From: Thalassobius sp. I31.1
Lineage (GTDB): Bacteria; Pseudomonadota; Alphaproteobacteria; Rhodobacterales; Rhodobacteraceae
DNA length: 39,506 nt
Reading direction: 5' to 3'
Assembly (NCBI RefSeq): GCF_003031585.1
Contig: NZ_PWAA01000015.1
Location: 1 to 39,506, forward strand
Of this stretch, positions 16,796 to 25,501 are shown in pieces (the first letter of the stretch is position 1; every line of letters begins with the position of its first letter). The notes beneath the pieces were generated by a model. That model was not told where the DNA came from. It did no database searches and worked only from the letters and a program-made list of their open reading frames with translations. Position numbers and translations under genes: made by a program.

Positions 16796-16821
16796 AAAAA
16801 CCCCGGCGCAGGGGCCGGGGT
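16796..16821 (-). terminator. Intrinsic terminator of lepA
   Basis: On the minus strand a stem CCCCGGC (16820-16814) / GCCGGGG (16807-16801) with a 6-base loop is followed by a T-run (bases 16800-16796). It lies 32 bases after the lepA stop. Confidence 0.8.
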
Positions 16822-16852
16822 CTGAAATCTGTGTCTGGCTGTCAAAGCCGGA

Positions 16853-18652
16853 TCAATCGTCCATTTTAAGGGCGTTGATGAAGGCCTCTTGCGGGATATC
16901 AACACGGCCGAACTGGCGCATCTTTTTCTTACCCTTTTTCTGCTTATCCAGAAGCTTCCGCTTCCGGGACGCGTCACCACCGTAACATTTCGCGGTCACG
17001 TCTTTGCGCATGGCAGACAGGGTTTCGCGGGCGATCACTTTGCCGCCAATCGCTGCCTGGATCGGGATTTTGAACATGTGACGCGGAATCAGGTCTTTGA
17101 GCTTTTCGACCATGGCACGGCCACGCATCTCTGCCCGGTCACGGTGCACCATGGTGGAGAGCGCATCAACCGGTTCATCATTCACCAGCACGGACATTTT
17201 CACCAGGTTGTCCTGGCGATATTCGGTCATGACGTAATCGAAGCTGGCGTAACCTTTTGTTACCGATTTCAGGCGATCATAGAAGTCAAACACCACCTCG
17301 TTCAGGGGCAGGTCATAGACAACCATGGCGCGCGAACCGGCATAAGTCAGGTTTTCCTGGATGCCACGACGGTCCTGGCAGAGTTTCAGAACGTCACCCA
17401 GGTATTCATCGGGCACAAGGATGGTCGCTTTGATGCGCGGTTCTTCCAGGTGATCGACAAGCGTCAGGTCGGGCATATCTGCGGGGTTGTGCAGTTCGAT
17501 CATCGTGCCGTCGCGCATATGCACGTGGTAGATCACGGAAGGCGCGGTGGTGATCAGATCAATGTCATATTCGCGCTCAATCCGGTCGCGGATGACTTCA
17601 AGGTGCAGCAGGCCAAGGAAGCCACAACGGAAGCCAAAGCCCAGCGCTGCGGATGTTTCCATCTCATAACTGAAAGACGCGTCATTGAGGGCAAGTTTTT
17701 CGATGCTATCGCGCAGGTCTTCGAATTCGGCGGTGTCGACAGGGAAGAGGCCACAGAACACAACGGGTTGCGCAGGCTTAAAGCCAGGCAGAATGTCGGT
17801 TGTGCCTTTTTTCTCGTGGGTGATCGTATCGCCCACACGGGTGTCACGCACCTGTTTGATTGACGCGGTCAGGAAGCCAAGTTCGCCCGGGCCAAGTTCA
17901 TCGATGCTTTCCATCTGCGGGCGGAACACGCCGATGCGGTCCACCGGGTAAACAGCGTTGGTGGACATCATCCGGATGCGTTCGCCCTTTTTCAGCTTAC
18001 CATCAATGATGCGGATCAGAACGATCACGCCGAGGTAGGCGTCATACCAGCTGTCGACCAGCATGGCTTTCAGGGGCGCGTCAGCATCGCCTTTGGGGGC
18101 GGGCAGTTCATTGACGATGGCTTCCAGCGTTTCGCGGATGCCCTGGCCGGTTTTCGCAGACACCTGGATGGCGCCGGTGGCCTCAATGCCAATCACATCT
18201 TCGATCTGTTCCGCCACGCGTTCACAATCAGACGCCGGCAGGTCAATCTTATTCAGGATCGGCACAATTTCATGGTCGGCTTCCATGGCGTGATAAACGT
18301 TCGCAAGCGTCTGCGCTTCGACCCCCTGCGAGCTGTCCACAACAAGAAGAGAGCCTTCAACCGCACGCATGGAACGGGAGACTTCATAGGCGAAATCGAC
18401 GTGGCCGGGGGTGTCGATCAGGTTCAGAACATAATCTTCCCCATCCTCCGCCGTATAGTCGATGCGCACGGTGTTGGCCTTGATGGTGATGCCCCGCTCG
18501 CGCTCAATATCCATTGAGTCGAGCATCTGTTCCTTCATATCGCGATCGGCAACGGTATCCGTTTCCTGGATCAGGCGATCAGCCAGAGTGGATTTGCCGT
18601 GGTCAATATGCGCCACGATGGAGAAATTGCGGATTTTGCTCAGCTCAGTCAT
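16853..18652 (-). CDS. lepA: Elongation factor 4 (LepA)
   Basis: 599 residues, the normal length. GTPase motifs are G1 AHIDHGKST (from about residue 12), the RGITIK switch, DTPGHVDF and NKIDLPASD. The protein continues with the domain II, III and V pattern of EF-G-like factors and ends with the LepA-specific C-terminal domain ([22 protein letters not shown]). It is a ribosome-binding translational GTPase that affects initiation or back-translocation under stress. An intrinsic terminator follows and the next upstream gene is divergent, so it is a single-gene transcript. Base composition is normal for the host. Confidence 0.98.
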   Translation of the reverse strand: MTELSKIRNFSIVAHIDHGKSTLADRLIQETDTVADRDMKEQMLDSMDIERERGITIKANTVRIDYTAEDGEDYVLNLIDTPGHVDFAYEVSRSMRAVEGSLLVVDSSQGVEAQTLANVYHAMEADHEIVPILNKIDLPASDCERVAEQIEDVIGIEATGAIQVSAKTGQGIRETLEAIVNELPAPKGDADAPLKAMLVDSWYDAYLGVIVLIRIIDGKLKKGERIRMMSTNAVYPVDRIGVFRPQMESIDELGPGELGFLTASIKQVRDTRVGDTITHEKKGTTDILPGFKPAQPVVFCGLFPVDTAEFEDLRDSIEKLALNDASFSYEMETSAALGFGFRCGFLGLLHLEVIRDRIEREYDIDLITTAPSVIYHVHMRDGTMIELHNPADMPDLTLVDHLEEPRIKATILVPDEYLGDVLKLCQDRRGIQENLTYAGSRAMVVYDLPLNEVVFDFYDRLKSVTKGYASFDYVMTEYRQDNLVKMSVLVNDEPVDALSTMVHRDRAEMRGRAMVEKLKDLIPRHMFKIPIQAAIGGKVIARETLSAMRKDVTAKCYGGDASRKRKLLDKQKKGKKKMRQFGRVDIPQEAFINALKMDD

Positions 18653-18748
18653 ACTGTGCGTATTATAGGGATTTGAGGATTGGTCAAGGTGGTATCAACT
18701 CCCCAGATCACAGCTTAAAAAGCCAAGACTATCAAACAGGAAAAATTA

Positions 18749-19810
18749 ATGAACAAAGAAACTTCGGATGGTACGGATTTTCCTGAGCAGGTCGCATTGA
18801 AAGCAATTGTTGCACGGGCATCCCTGGTCGCGCTTCCTCATTACGATGATGAGATACAACAAGATTACACTGCTCAGCATATCACCAATGTGATGTTTGC
18901 CTGTGCACGAGCGACATTTGTTGCGGTTAGTTCAGCCTACCACCTTTCCGAAAATTTTGATCAGCAATGCGAAAGCGCGCTCCATTTTCTGAACGAGAAC
19001 AACACCGGTTTTGACGTACAAATAACACAAGCTTCACTTCAAGCTCAGATCGGGGTTTGTTCACACCGTGAAATTCTACGTTTAATTTCTCTATTTGATG
19101 AATTTCTTCCTTTCGAAGCCGATTTTTTGAATGATCATCTGAGACGCATTGTGCGAGGCCAGATTGACTATAAATGGGACGATCTCGATCTCGGCCCTGA
19201 AGGCATGTCACCATCCTCATTTTTCTGGAATGAGTTGATAGAAGTCACTGAAAGCGCAAATATTTGGTCTTTTTGGCGGGAGTGGTATCAAGGGTTCCTT
19301 GAGCGCACCCCCATGGACTGGGAGTTGCAGCGGCGGGTGGCGATGATCCCGGATATGGACTGGGAGAAAGGGCCCGAGCATATTGCGCAGGTGATTGAAG
19401 ACATCCGCGCGCGGTTCGCTCTGGAACAACGGCTTGCTGAGCTTGAAAGTGAAATATCCACGCTGACTGAACGCAACCGTCATAGCATTGGCGGAAACAA
19501 CCCACCGGAAGAGATCGAACAGGAAGAAATCATTCAAGGCTTTCTGGTGGAACCTGTGCAGGAACTGCAAACGCAGGTTCTGGCAGAGGTTCCCGACAAA
19601 TCGCGCGTCAGAAAGGCAGTTGAGAAACTAACGGCCCTATTGGTCGTGGTGGGGAAATGGACTGGTGGCAAGTTGGACAAAGCCGTTGATGAATGTGTGA
19701 AATCCATTGGCAAAAGAGCGGGTGATTCACTTTTTGCCTGGGTAGTCCTGAACTCTGCAGCGATCACAGGGATTGTCAGTCTCGCGAGGACTTGGCTGAA
19801 TCTTCCCTGA
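18749..19810 (+). CDS. Hypothetical protein with C-terminal IGGNNPPE motif region
   Basis: 353 residues, not assigned to a known family. The N-terminal part (about 1-175) is AT-rich and predicted helical. From about residue 170 the sequence becomes GC-rich and contains FWREWYQGFLERTPMDWEL, a coiled-coil-like stretch (IEDIRARFALEQRLAELESE), and RHSIGGNNPPEEIEQEE. This resembles short motifs of the GIGHNNPPE type recurring in otherwise unrelated alphaproteobacterial proteins. A C-terminal hydrophobic stretch (LFAWVVLNSAAITGIVSLA) may insert in a membrane. A ribosome site AGGA lies 8 bases before ATG. It is divergent from lepA. The sharp change in composition suggests that a conserved C-terminal cassette has been joined to a variable N-terminal domain. 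Confidence 0.8.
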   Translation: MNKETSDGTDFPEQVALKAIVARASLVALPHYDDEIQQDYTAQHITNVMFACARATFVAVSSAYHLSENFDQQCESALHFLNENNTGFDVQITQASLQAQIGVCSHREILRLISLFDEFLPFEADFLNDHLRRIVRGQIDYKWDDLDLGPEGMSPSSFFWNELIEVTESANIWSFWREWYQGFLERTPMDWELQRRVAMIPDMDWEKGPEHIAQVIEDIRARFALEQRLAELESEISTLTERNRHSIGGNNPPEEIEQEEIIQGFLVEPVQELQTQVLAEVPDKSRVRKAVEKLTALLVVVGKWTGGKLDKAVDECVKSIGKRAGDSLFAWVVLNSAAITGIVSLARTWLNLP

Positions 19811-19905
19811 ACTGATCAGAGCAACCTGACCTGGATCAAAGATTGGCCGGGCGACTCGGGGTAATATCTGTGCAACTTCAAGGCTGCACAGGAAAGGTCT
19901 GCCCC

Positions 19906-20091
19906 ATGTTACGCCTCGCATCTGCTTTATATTCCATCGTCGGCACCTCCATTGCGGGGGCCTGTGTCGTGGCTGTTCTGACCATGGGTTATGACACCAT
20001 GATGCCCATCATCTATGCGGCGGCCGTGGGGGCGATTGTGGCGCTGCCCGTCACATGGCTTGTGACCAAAGCGATCCTTGAGCTGAAGTAA
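19906..20091 (+). CDS. Small two-helix membrane protein (often mis-named CTP synthetase)
   Basis: 61 residues from the ATG at 19906; the frame is open further upstream, but the preceding residues (19843-19905) are not conserved-looking and AGGAAAGG sits before 19906. Two membrane helices are visible: LYSIVGTSIAGACVVAVLTMGY and IIYAAAVGAIVALPVTWLVTKAI. Similar proteins in Rhodobacteraceae are often labelled 'CTP synthetase', but nothing here is long enough to be that enzyme. Function is unknown. Its TAA stop and the convergent hydrolase's stop are 2 bases apart inside the palindrome GTAAGCTTAC. Confidence 0.8.
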   Translation: MLRLASALYSIVGTSIAGACVVAVLTMGYDTMMPIIYAAAVGAIVALPVTWLVTKAILELK

Positions 20092-20093
20092 GC

Positions 20094-20861
20094 TTACGCG
20101 TCCAGAAACACACGCACGGCGGCCTCGAATTCGCGGGGTTTGTCGGCGTGCAGCCAGTGCCCTGCCCCCGGGATTTTTGCGAAACGGGCGGCGGGGAAAT
20201 GGGTTTTGATCAGCGGGCGGTGTTCCGGGCGCACGTAATCGGATGTGGCACCGGACAGAAAGAAAACCGGCCCGTCAAAGATCTGATCGCCCAGCGCCGG
20301 GAAGCCGATCACAGCATCCATATGCGCCCGCAGCGCTGTATGGTTCAGGCGCCAGGCTTTGGGATCCGCGCGCAAATCCAGCGATTGCAGCAAAAACGCC
20401 CGCACGCCTGCTTCGGGCACGGTGTTTGCCAGGGCTGTGTCTGCCCCCTGACGGGACGTGATCGTGGCAAGGTCCAGCGCCTCCATCGCGTCAATCAGCG
20501 GGGTCTGCGTGTGGCCATAGCCCACAGGCGCGATATCCGCGACGATCAACCTGCGCACAAGATCAGGCCAGGTCAGCGCCAGCATCATCGCGGTTTTACC
20601 GCCCATGGAATGACCCAGCACATCGGCCTGCCCGCCCACAGTGCGAATGACCTCAGCCAGATCCGCCGCCATATCTTCATATGTATGGCTGTTGCCAAAA
20701 TCACTTTGACCATGGTTGCGCATATCCACCGCAATCACATGACGTGTATCCGCCAGACGTTTGGCAATGACCCCCCAGTTGCGGGCGGATCCGAAAAGGC
20801 CATGGGCAATCAACAGCGGTGTGCCGCCATGTTCTGTGCCGTATTCAACATAATTCAACAT
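20094..20861 (-). CDS. Alpha/beta hydrolase (YbfF-like esterase)
   Basis: 255 residues from the ATG at 20861. Upstream in-frame codons to 21179 overlap the divergent gene at 20950 and do not look like protein. The hydrolase fold shows HGLFGSARNWG (oxyanion region), the nucleophile elbow GHSMGGK with S85, a late aspartate in GATSDYVRPEH, and the catalytic histidine in GAGHWLHADKP. The HGLFGS start is typical of YbfF acyl-CoA/ester hydrolases. Substrate is unknown. It is divergent from the plus-strand gene at 20950, with an 88-base shared spacer. Confidence 0.92.
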   Translation of the reverse strand: MLNYVEYGTEHGGTPLLIAHGLFGSARNWGVIAKRLADTRHVIAVDMRNHGQSDFGNSHTYEDMAADLAEVIRTVGGQADVLGHSMGGKTAMMLALTWPDLVRRLIVADIAPVGYGHTQTPLIDAMEALDLATITSRQGADTALANTVPEAGVRAFLLQSLDLRADPKAWRLNHTALRAHMDAVIGFPALGDQIFDGPVFFLSGATSDYVRPEHRPLIKTHFPAARFAKIPGAGHWLHADKPREFEAAVRVFLDA

Positions 20862-20949
20862 GAAGTTTATGTAACGCAGCGGGATCAGGCTTTCCAGACG
20901 TTGTAATGCAATTTGCAACCGCTTAGGTTTCAGCAACGGGAGGCTGCAG

Positions 20950-21321
20950 ATGACTCCATCTGAGATTGAAGATAAAGCTGAAGAAATTTTTGACGCGCTC
21001 GGGCGCAGTTTTCGCCTGCGCGGAAGCAGTTTGTCAGCACGTGTGCGCAAAGCCGGGCGTCTGTTGCCGCGCCACCTGCGGCGTGATCTGAAATATATGT
21101 GTGACGCGCAGGAACTGGCGGCGAACCCGCGGCTGGCGAAGCTTGTGGATATGAAACGGATTGAGCGCACCCATCGCACTGCGCTGCGCTGGCTTGCGGA
21201 TGTGGATCCGGGGGCACGGGCGCGGGATCTTCTGTGGGAAAGCGCCTGGCGGATCGGGCTTGTGATCCTCGTGGTCGGGGGTGGGCTGATCGCCGTTCTG
21301 GCCTGGCGCGGATTGGTCTGA
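20950..21321 (+). CDS. Conserved hypothetical protein with C-terminal membrane helix
   Basis: 123 residues. Charged, helical N-terminal region (EIEDKAEEIFDALGRSFRLRG) rich in Arg, then one C-terminal membrane helix (IGLVILVVGGGLIAVLAW). GGGAGG lies 6 bases before the ATG. The topology is that of a tail-anchored inner membrane protein with a basic cytoplasmic domain. Proteins of this kind occur in related bacteria, but I do not recognise a function. Confidence 0.8.
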   Translation: MTPSEIEDKAEEIFDALGRSFRLRGSSLSARVRKAGRLLPRHLRRDLKYMCDAQELAANPRLAKLVDMKRIERTHRTALRWLADVDPGARARDLLWESAWRIGLVILVVGGGLIAVLAWRGLV

Positions 21322-21466
21322 CCCTTCTGCGCAGTTCAGCTGGTTCCCCGAAAAGGCGACAGACATATCTGCCTGCCGCCTCACAAAAACTGAATACTAT
21401 ACCTGATAAAACACATCGACTGGGTACCGCACTGATCTTAATGCGACAGCAGGGGCTGCCCGTCCT

Positions 21467-21739
21467 TCAGATGTCGCTGAATATCCGCAGCCCGGCAGTG
21501 GGATCACTCGGAGCACTAGCGATTGTGACATCTGAATTTATGATCTCAAGGGAGTGACCAGAACCCATTGAAATAAGTTCCGGGGAGATGGTGGAATCTT
21601 TGATGATAATCTGGTCATTGGTGCCTGACGACAGACTGATCCTTGTCAGAGGATCCGTGAACAGCACGCCATTTACAGTAATTACATTGTTATCGATGAG
21701 GATGATATCATCACCCGCAGTACCAGTAATAAAGATCAT
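21467..21739 (-). CDS. Short RTX-like repeat protein or fragment
   Basis: 90 residues starting MIFITGTAGDDIILIDNN. The GTAGDDIIL segment fits one RTX nonapeptide (GGxGxDxxx), and the rest is beta-strand-like and Asn/Ser/Thr-rich. RTX proteins normally have many such repeats and a C-terminal type I secretion signal; here there is one clear repeat and no more. It could be a small real protein, a decayed end of a larger RTX gene, or a capsule of an old insertion. The surrounding 870 bases are AT-rich and otherwise empty. The ribosome site is weak (GAGA). Confidence 0.5.
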   Translation of the reverse strand: MIFITGTAGDDIILIDNNVITVNGVLFTDPLTRISLSSGTNDQIIIKDSTISPELISMGSGHSLEIINSDVTIASAPSDPTAGLRIFSDI

Positions 21740-22194
21740 TTGTTCTCAGCACCTTAGTGTTTGTTTTCCGTCACTTATGAAAATCCTGTGCGCAAATCCG
21801 GTGATTGCCCCGCGGCTTCCTCCGGTCAATCGAATTCAAGGAAAAATCGACATAACATATTGTTACTGTTTGATAAAAATACCAAACGGTCGAAAGTTTT
21901 GGGGTAGTGTTTCCAAAACCCGATCAATCCGCCGAAATACCACATCCATAAATACCTCGAAGGCTGACTGATCAACTCCAGAAAAGAGCCTCACCAACCG
22001 TATGATTTGGGTAAGTGATTGATCTTACGTTGAAATACAATCACACCAATTCGATCTGTTAAAAAGGGAAAACGAAACAATCCCCCCGGACGCCTCAACC
22101 GGAGCACGTGCAAATTGGTCGCAGGTTTTGCATTTTCCCTCGCGGGTGTTTCCCGTTAAAACACCGCGTCCCTGATCCAGATACGAGCCAAGAT
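21740..22194. other. Gene-poor AT-rich spacer before the U32 gene
   Basis: I see no convincing gene in these 455 bases on either strand. They include a short AACA-TAT-TGTT dyad near 21856 and the hairpin at 22141-22168. The transcription start of the U32 gene probably lies here. Confidence 0.5.
22141..22168 (+). promoter_or_regulatory. Leader hairpin upstream of the U32 gene
   Basis: CGCGGGTGTTT (22141-22151) pairs with AAACACCGCG (22159-22168) with one bulged G, 26 bases before the chosen start. No T-tract follows, so it is more likely a leader RNA structure or protein site than a terminator. Confidence 0.4.
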
Positions 22195-23856
22195 ATGAGC
22201 CACGATTTAAGCCCGCGAAAATCCGAACTGCTGATGCCCGCAGGCAACCTGCGCAAACTGAAACTTGCGATCCTTTACGGGGCGGATGCGGTTTATCTGG
22301 GCACGCCGGATATGTCCCTGCGCACAAAATCACAGTTTTCCCTGGAAGAGGTGATTGAAGGTGTGAACTTCTGCCATGACCACGGCAAACGCGCCTATCT
22401 GACGCTGAACCTGTTCAGCCACAACAAAGACATTCCCAAGCTTGATGAATATATCGACACGGTGCGCAGGGTGAAGCCGGACGGGCTGATCATCGCGGAT
22501 CCCGGCGTGTTTCAATATGTGCGCGAACGTGCGCCGGAACTGCCCCTGCATATTTCCACCCAGGCCAATATCTGTTCCTGGCTGTCGGTGCAGTTCTGGG
22601 AAAAACAGGGTGCCGAACTTGTGGTGCTGGCGCGCGAGGTGTCCTACCCCGAGCTTGCCGAAATCCGTGAAAAATGTCCTGACATCAAACTGGAAGCCTT
22701 CGTGCATGGCGCCATGTGCATGACCTATTCCGGCCGCTGCCTGCTGTCGAATTTCATGGCGGAACGCGGGGCGAACCAGGGCAATTGCGCCAATTCCTGT
22801 CGCTGGAATTACGGCGTGCGTATGCGCCTGAAGGACGGCACTGTGCAGGAACTGGATATCAATGACGACAATATTGATATGTTTGAGTTCCTGCTGGAAG
22901 AAGGCTGTCGCCCCGGGGAACTTATGCCGATTGAAGAGGACGGGCGCGGGTCTTACATCCTGAATTCCCGCGATCTTTGTATCATGCCGAAACTGGATGA
23001 TTACCTGAAAATCGGTGTCGACAGCCTGAAGGTCGAAGGGCGCGGCAAGTCTGAATATTACTGTGCCGTGGTCGCGCGTGCCTATCGTATGGCGATTGAT
23101 GATTATTATGCCGACCCCGAGAACTGGGATCCGAAGCCTTATATGCGCGAACTCGAATCTGTTGGGAACCGGGGCTATACCCTGGCCTTCCACAATGGCC
23201 GCCTGAACAATCTGGCGCATGATTATGAACATACCGCATCCCTGTCGCAGTGGGAATATGCGGGTGTTGTGTCTGAGGTGACAGAGGATGCTTTCCTGGT
23301 TGAGGTTAAGAATCGCTTTGCCGCCGGTGAAGTGCTTGAATTCATCTCACCGATTTCCCGCGAAACCGTTTTGTTGCGCATGTATGACTTTGAAGATGCC
23401 GCCACAGGCGCACGTAAAGAGGTTGTTCAGGGCGGCACAAAAACCACGATCCGCATTCCCTTTACCCTGTTTGACCATGAAGACCTGGATCAGCTGAAAG
23501 CACGATTCCCGCAGTATTCGGTGCTGCGCAAAGAAAAAGCCCTGAGCGATGAACAATGGAATCGCATCCGCTTTGACAAACTGACGCAGGGGCTGGAAAT
23601 TTCCGGCAAAGAAAACCCGAAAGCTTACGAGCGTCGCCGCGATGCCCTGGCGGACAGCATTGCAGAGGACAGCAATGAAAAGCGTTTCAAGACCAATCGT
23701 GTTGGCGTGGACGGGTGCTGTGGGAAGGGCTGCAATGGCTGTATGATCTTCTGGGAAGACGATAAATACGCCCTTGCCCGCAAGGTTTTGCTGAAGCGCA
23801 AACAGGGCGAACAGCTGACAAAAGCAGAAGCTGCGGAACTGAAACTGGATCTGTGA
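22195..23856 (+). CDS. U32 family peptidase-like protein (TrhP/RlhA-type RNA hydroxylation factor)
   Basis: 553 residues from the ATG at 22195, where the family pattern begins (SELLMPAGNLRKLKLAILYGADAVYLG). The U32 signature is complete: EAFVHGAMCMTYSGRCLLSN (from about residue 168), then ANQGNCANSCRW. Despite the peptidase name, E. coli members TrhP (tRNA U34 hydroxylation) and RlhA (23S rRNA C2501 hydroxylation) act on RNA with prephenate and iron. A Cys cluster CCGKGCNGC near residue 508 in the C-terminal extension suggests an additional metal or Fe-S site. The frame is open back to 22108, but the extra residues do not resemble the family. An intrinsic terminator follows at 23905. Which RNA is modified cannot be told here. 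Confidence 0.92.
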   Translation: MSHDLSPRKSELLMPAGNLRKLKLAILYGADAVYLGTPDMSLRTKSQFSLEEVIEGVNFCHDHGKRAYLTLNLFSHNKDIPKLDEYIDTVRRVKPDGLIIADPGVFQYVRERAPELPLHISTQANICSWLSVQFWEKQGAELVVLAREVSYPELAEIREKCPDIKLEAFVHGAMCMTYSGRCLLSNFMAERGANQGNCANSCRWNYGVRMRLKDGTVQELDINDDNIDMFEFLLEEGCRPGELMPIEEDGRGSYILNSRDLCIMPKLDDYLKIGVDSLKVEGRGKSEYYCAVVARAYRMAIDDYYADPENWDPKPYMRELESVGNRGYTLAFHNGRLNNLAHDYEHTASLSQWEYAGVVSEVTEDAFLVEVKNRFAAGEVLEFISPISRETVLLRMYDFEDAATGARKEVVQGGTKTTIRIPFTLFDHEDLDQLKARFPQYSVLRKEKALSDEQWNRIRFDKLTQGLEISGKENPKAYERRRDALADSIAEDSNEKRFKTNRVGVDGCCGKGCNGCMIFWEDDKYALARKVLLKRKQGEQLTKAEAAELKLDL

Positions 23857-23904
23857 TCTGCGGCTGAATGCAGTAGCCACACACCATCCAGGCGCAACAC
23901 ATCC

Positions 23905-23931
23905 CACACCCGCTATCCCCAGGCGGGTGTG
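23905..23931 (+). terminator. Hairpin terminator after the U32 gene
   Basis: CACACCCGC (23905-23913) / GCGGGTGTG (23923-23931), a perfect 9-bp stem with a 9-base loop, 48 bases after the stop. The following TCTTCT is only partly T-rich. Confidence 0.65.
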
Positions 23932-24059
23932 TCTTCTGCCCCACATCTTTTCCCTGGCAATATGCAAAGATTGTTGCCAAAGCGTGTGTTATCCGCCATT
24001 GTTCGCCTAATAAGGGCAAAAATGCTCAGGCGAAGCAGTGATCGGAGAGGCAGGTCACA

Positions 24060-25496
24060 ATGACACACTCACACTTCCTGAAAGCGGGACTGATAGGTCT
24101 TGCTGTTTCGTTAACCAGTATCAGTGCAGTTACCGCACAAAACAATCTCCCAACGACCTCCGGGTCAACTCTGCGTGTTGTGCAGGGGCAGTCTTCCGCA
24201 ACTCTGCGTGTTCCAATGAACCGCGCTGTGGTGGTGGAAACACAGGGGGCTTTTTCAGACATCTCGATTGCCAACCCCGGCATTGCAGAGATTTCAACAA
24301 TTAATGAACGTACAATTTACGTGCTGGGTAAGATCCCGGGCCGTACAACCCTGACCCTGCTGACAGCAGACGGGCAGTTGATGGCAAACGTTGATGTCCA
24401 GGTTTCCCCTGATATCGCAGAATTCAAGGAACGCCTGCAGCAGATCCTGCCAGGTGAACCGGTTGAAGTGCGCACCGCCAATGACGGTCTTGTGTTGTCT
24501 GGTGTGATATCTTCCATCGCCCGCCTTGATCGTGCACTTGATCTGGCGGAACGTTACGCCCCGGGCCGCGTGTCCAACCTTATGAGTGTTGGCGGCACGC
24601 AGCAGGTCATGCTGAAAGTCCGCTTCGCGGAAATGCAGCGTTCTGTTACCAAAGCTCTGCGCGGCGGTCTCAACGTGAATATCCCCGGTACTGACGGCAG
24701 CCTTAGCTTCGGCGGCGGCGGCGGTAACATTTCCGGCTCCGGTTTTTCATCCCTTCCAGGTTCTCAGGGTGGCGCGATTGGCTCCATCGGCATCGGTGAT
24801 GTTCAGCTCTCTGTTATGCTGCAAGCTCTGGAAAGCCGCGGTATCATTCGCACACTGGCGGAACCGAACCTTGTGGCTTTGTCTGGCCAGGAAGCAAACT
24901 TCCTTGCTGGCGGTGAATTCCCGATCCCCGTATCACAGCGTGTTGATGAAACCGGCTTCACCCGGGTTACTGTTGAGTTTAAGCCATTTGGTATAGAACT
25001 TAGCTTTACCCCTCGTGTTGTGGATCAGGATGTGATCAATCTGGAACTCTCCGCTGCAGTAAGTGCACTGGATCCAACCAACAGCTTCACCAGCGGCGGC
25101 CTCAGCATTCCGGCCTTCACACGTCGTGAAACCTCTACCACCGTAGAAATGCGCGATGGTGAAAGCTTTGCGATTGCAGGCCTTCTGCAGGATGACTTCC
25201 GCGATCTGAACTCTCAGGTGCCATGGTTGGGCGACATCCCGATTCTGGGTGCTCTGTTCCGTTCTGCTGATTATGAACGTGACCAATCCGAGCTTGTGAT
25301 CGTGGTCACCGCACATCTGGTGACACCAACTCGCGGCGAAGCCCTGGCACTGCCAACAGACCGTGTGCGCCCACCAACAGAAGCAGACTTGTTCCTGCGT
25401 GGCCGCGTGGCGTCTGAGGGCAATGCAGCCTCTGGTGCAGCAGCTGAAATTTCACGCCAGGATTTCTCTGGTTCCTACGGCTATGTGATGGAGTGA
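24060..25496 (+). CDS. cpaC: Tad pilus outer membrane secretin CpaC/RcpA
   Basis: 478 residues with a signal peptide (to about VTAQ, residue 27). A pilus-assembly N-terminal domain (about 45-110, VPMNRAVVVETQGAFSDI) and a BON-like domain (about 115-180) precede the secretin domain (about 265-440: EPNLVALSGQEANFLAGGEFPIPVSQ, then FTPRVVDQDVINLEL, and VPWLGDIPILGALFR). A Gly-rich loop lies at about 220-245. It forms the outer membrane channel for Flp pili. GGAGAGG precedes the ATG. Upstream an inverted repeat TTCGCCT / AGGCGAA (24002-24034) may be regulatory. CpaB and the pilin gene, often just upstream in other genomes, are absent; the U32 gene stands there instead. Confidence 0.95.
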   Translation: MTHSHFLKAGLIGLAVSLTSISAVTAQNNLPTTSGSTLRVVQGQSSATLRVPMNRAVVVETQGAFSDISIANPGIAEISTINERTIYVLGKIPGRTTLTLLTADGQLMANVDVQVSPDIAEFKERLQQILPGEPVEVRTANDGLVLSGVISSIARLDRALDLAERYAPGRVSNLMSVGGTQQVMLKVRFAEMQRSVTKALRGGLNVNIPGTDGSLSFGGGGGNISGSGFSSLPGSQGGAIGSIGIGDVQLSVMLQALESRGIIRTLAEPNLVALSGQEANFLAGGEFPIPVSQRVDETGFTRVTVEFKPFGIELSFTPRVVDQDVINLELSAAVSALDPTNSFTSGGLSIPAFTRRETSTTVEMRDGESFAIAGLLQDDFRDLNSQVPWLGDIPILGALFRSADYERDQSELVIVVTAHLVTPTRGEALALPTDRVRPPTEADLFLRGRVASEGNAASGAAAEISRQDFSGSYGYVME

Positions 25497-25501
25497 AGAC
25501 C

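Noticed and set aside
16889-17863. 324-residue plus-strand frame opposite lepA
   Set aside because: It is the antisense of a highly conserved GTPase gene and shows no protein features of its own.
19906-20091. CTP synthetase
   Set aside because: Only 61 residues with two membrane helices; no amidoligase or glutaminase domain can be present.
20862-21179. N-terminal extension of the YbfF-like hydrolase
   Set aside because: It overlaps the divergent gene at 20950 and gives Arg/Ser-rich sequence; the hydrolase fold starts at the ATG at 20861.
22108-22194. Upstream extension of the U32 protein to an earlier in-frame start
   Set aside because: The added residues do not resemble the family, cross a leader hairpin, and the family pattern begins right after the ATG at 22195.
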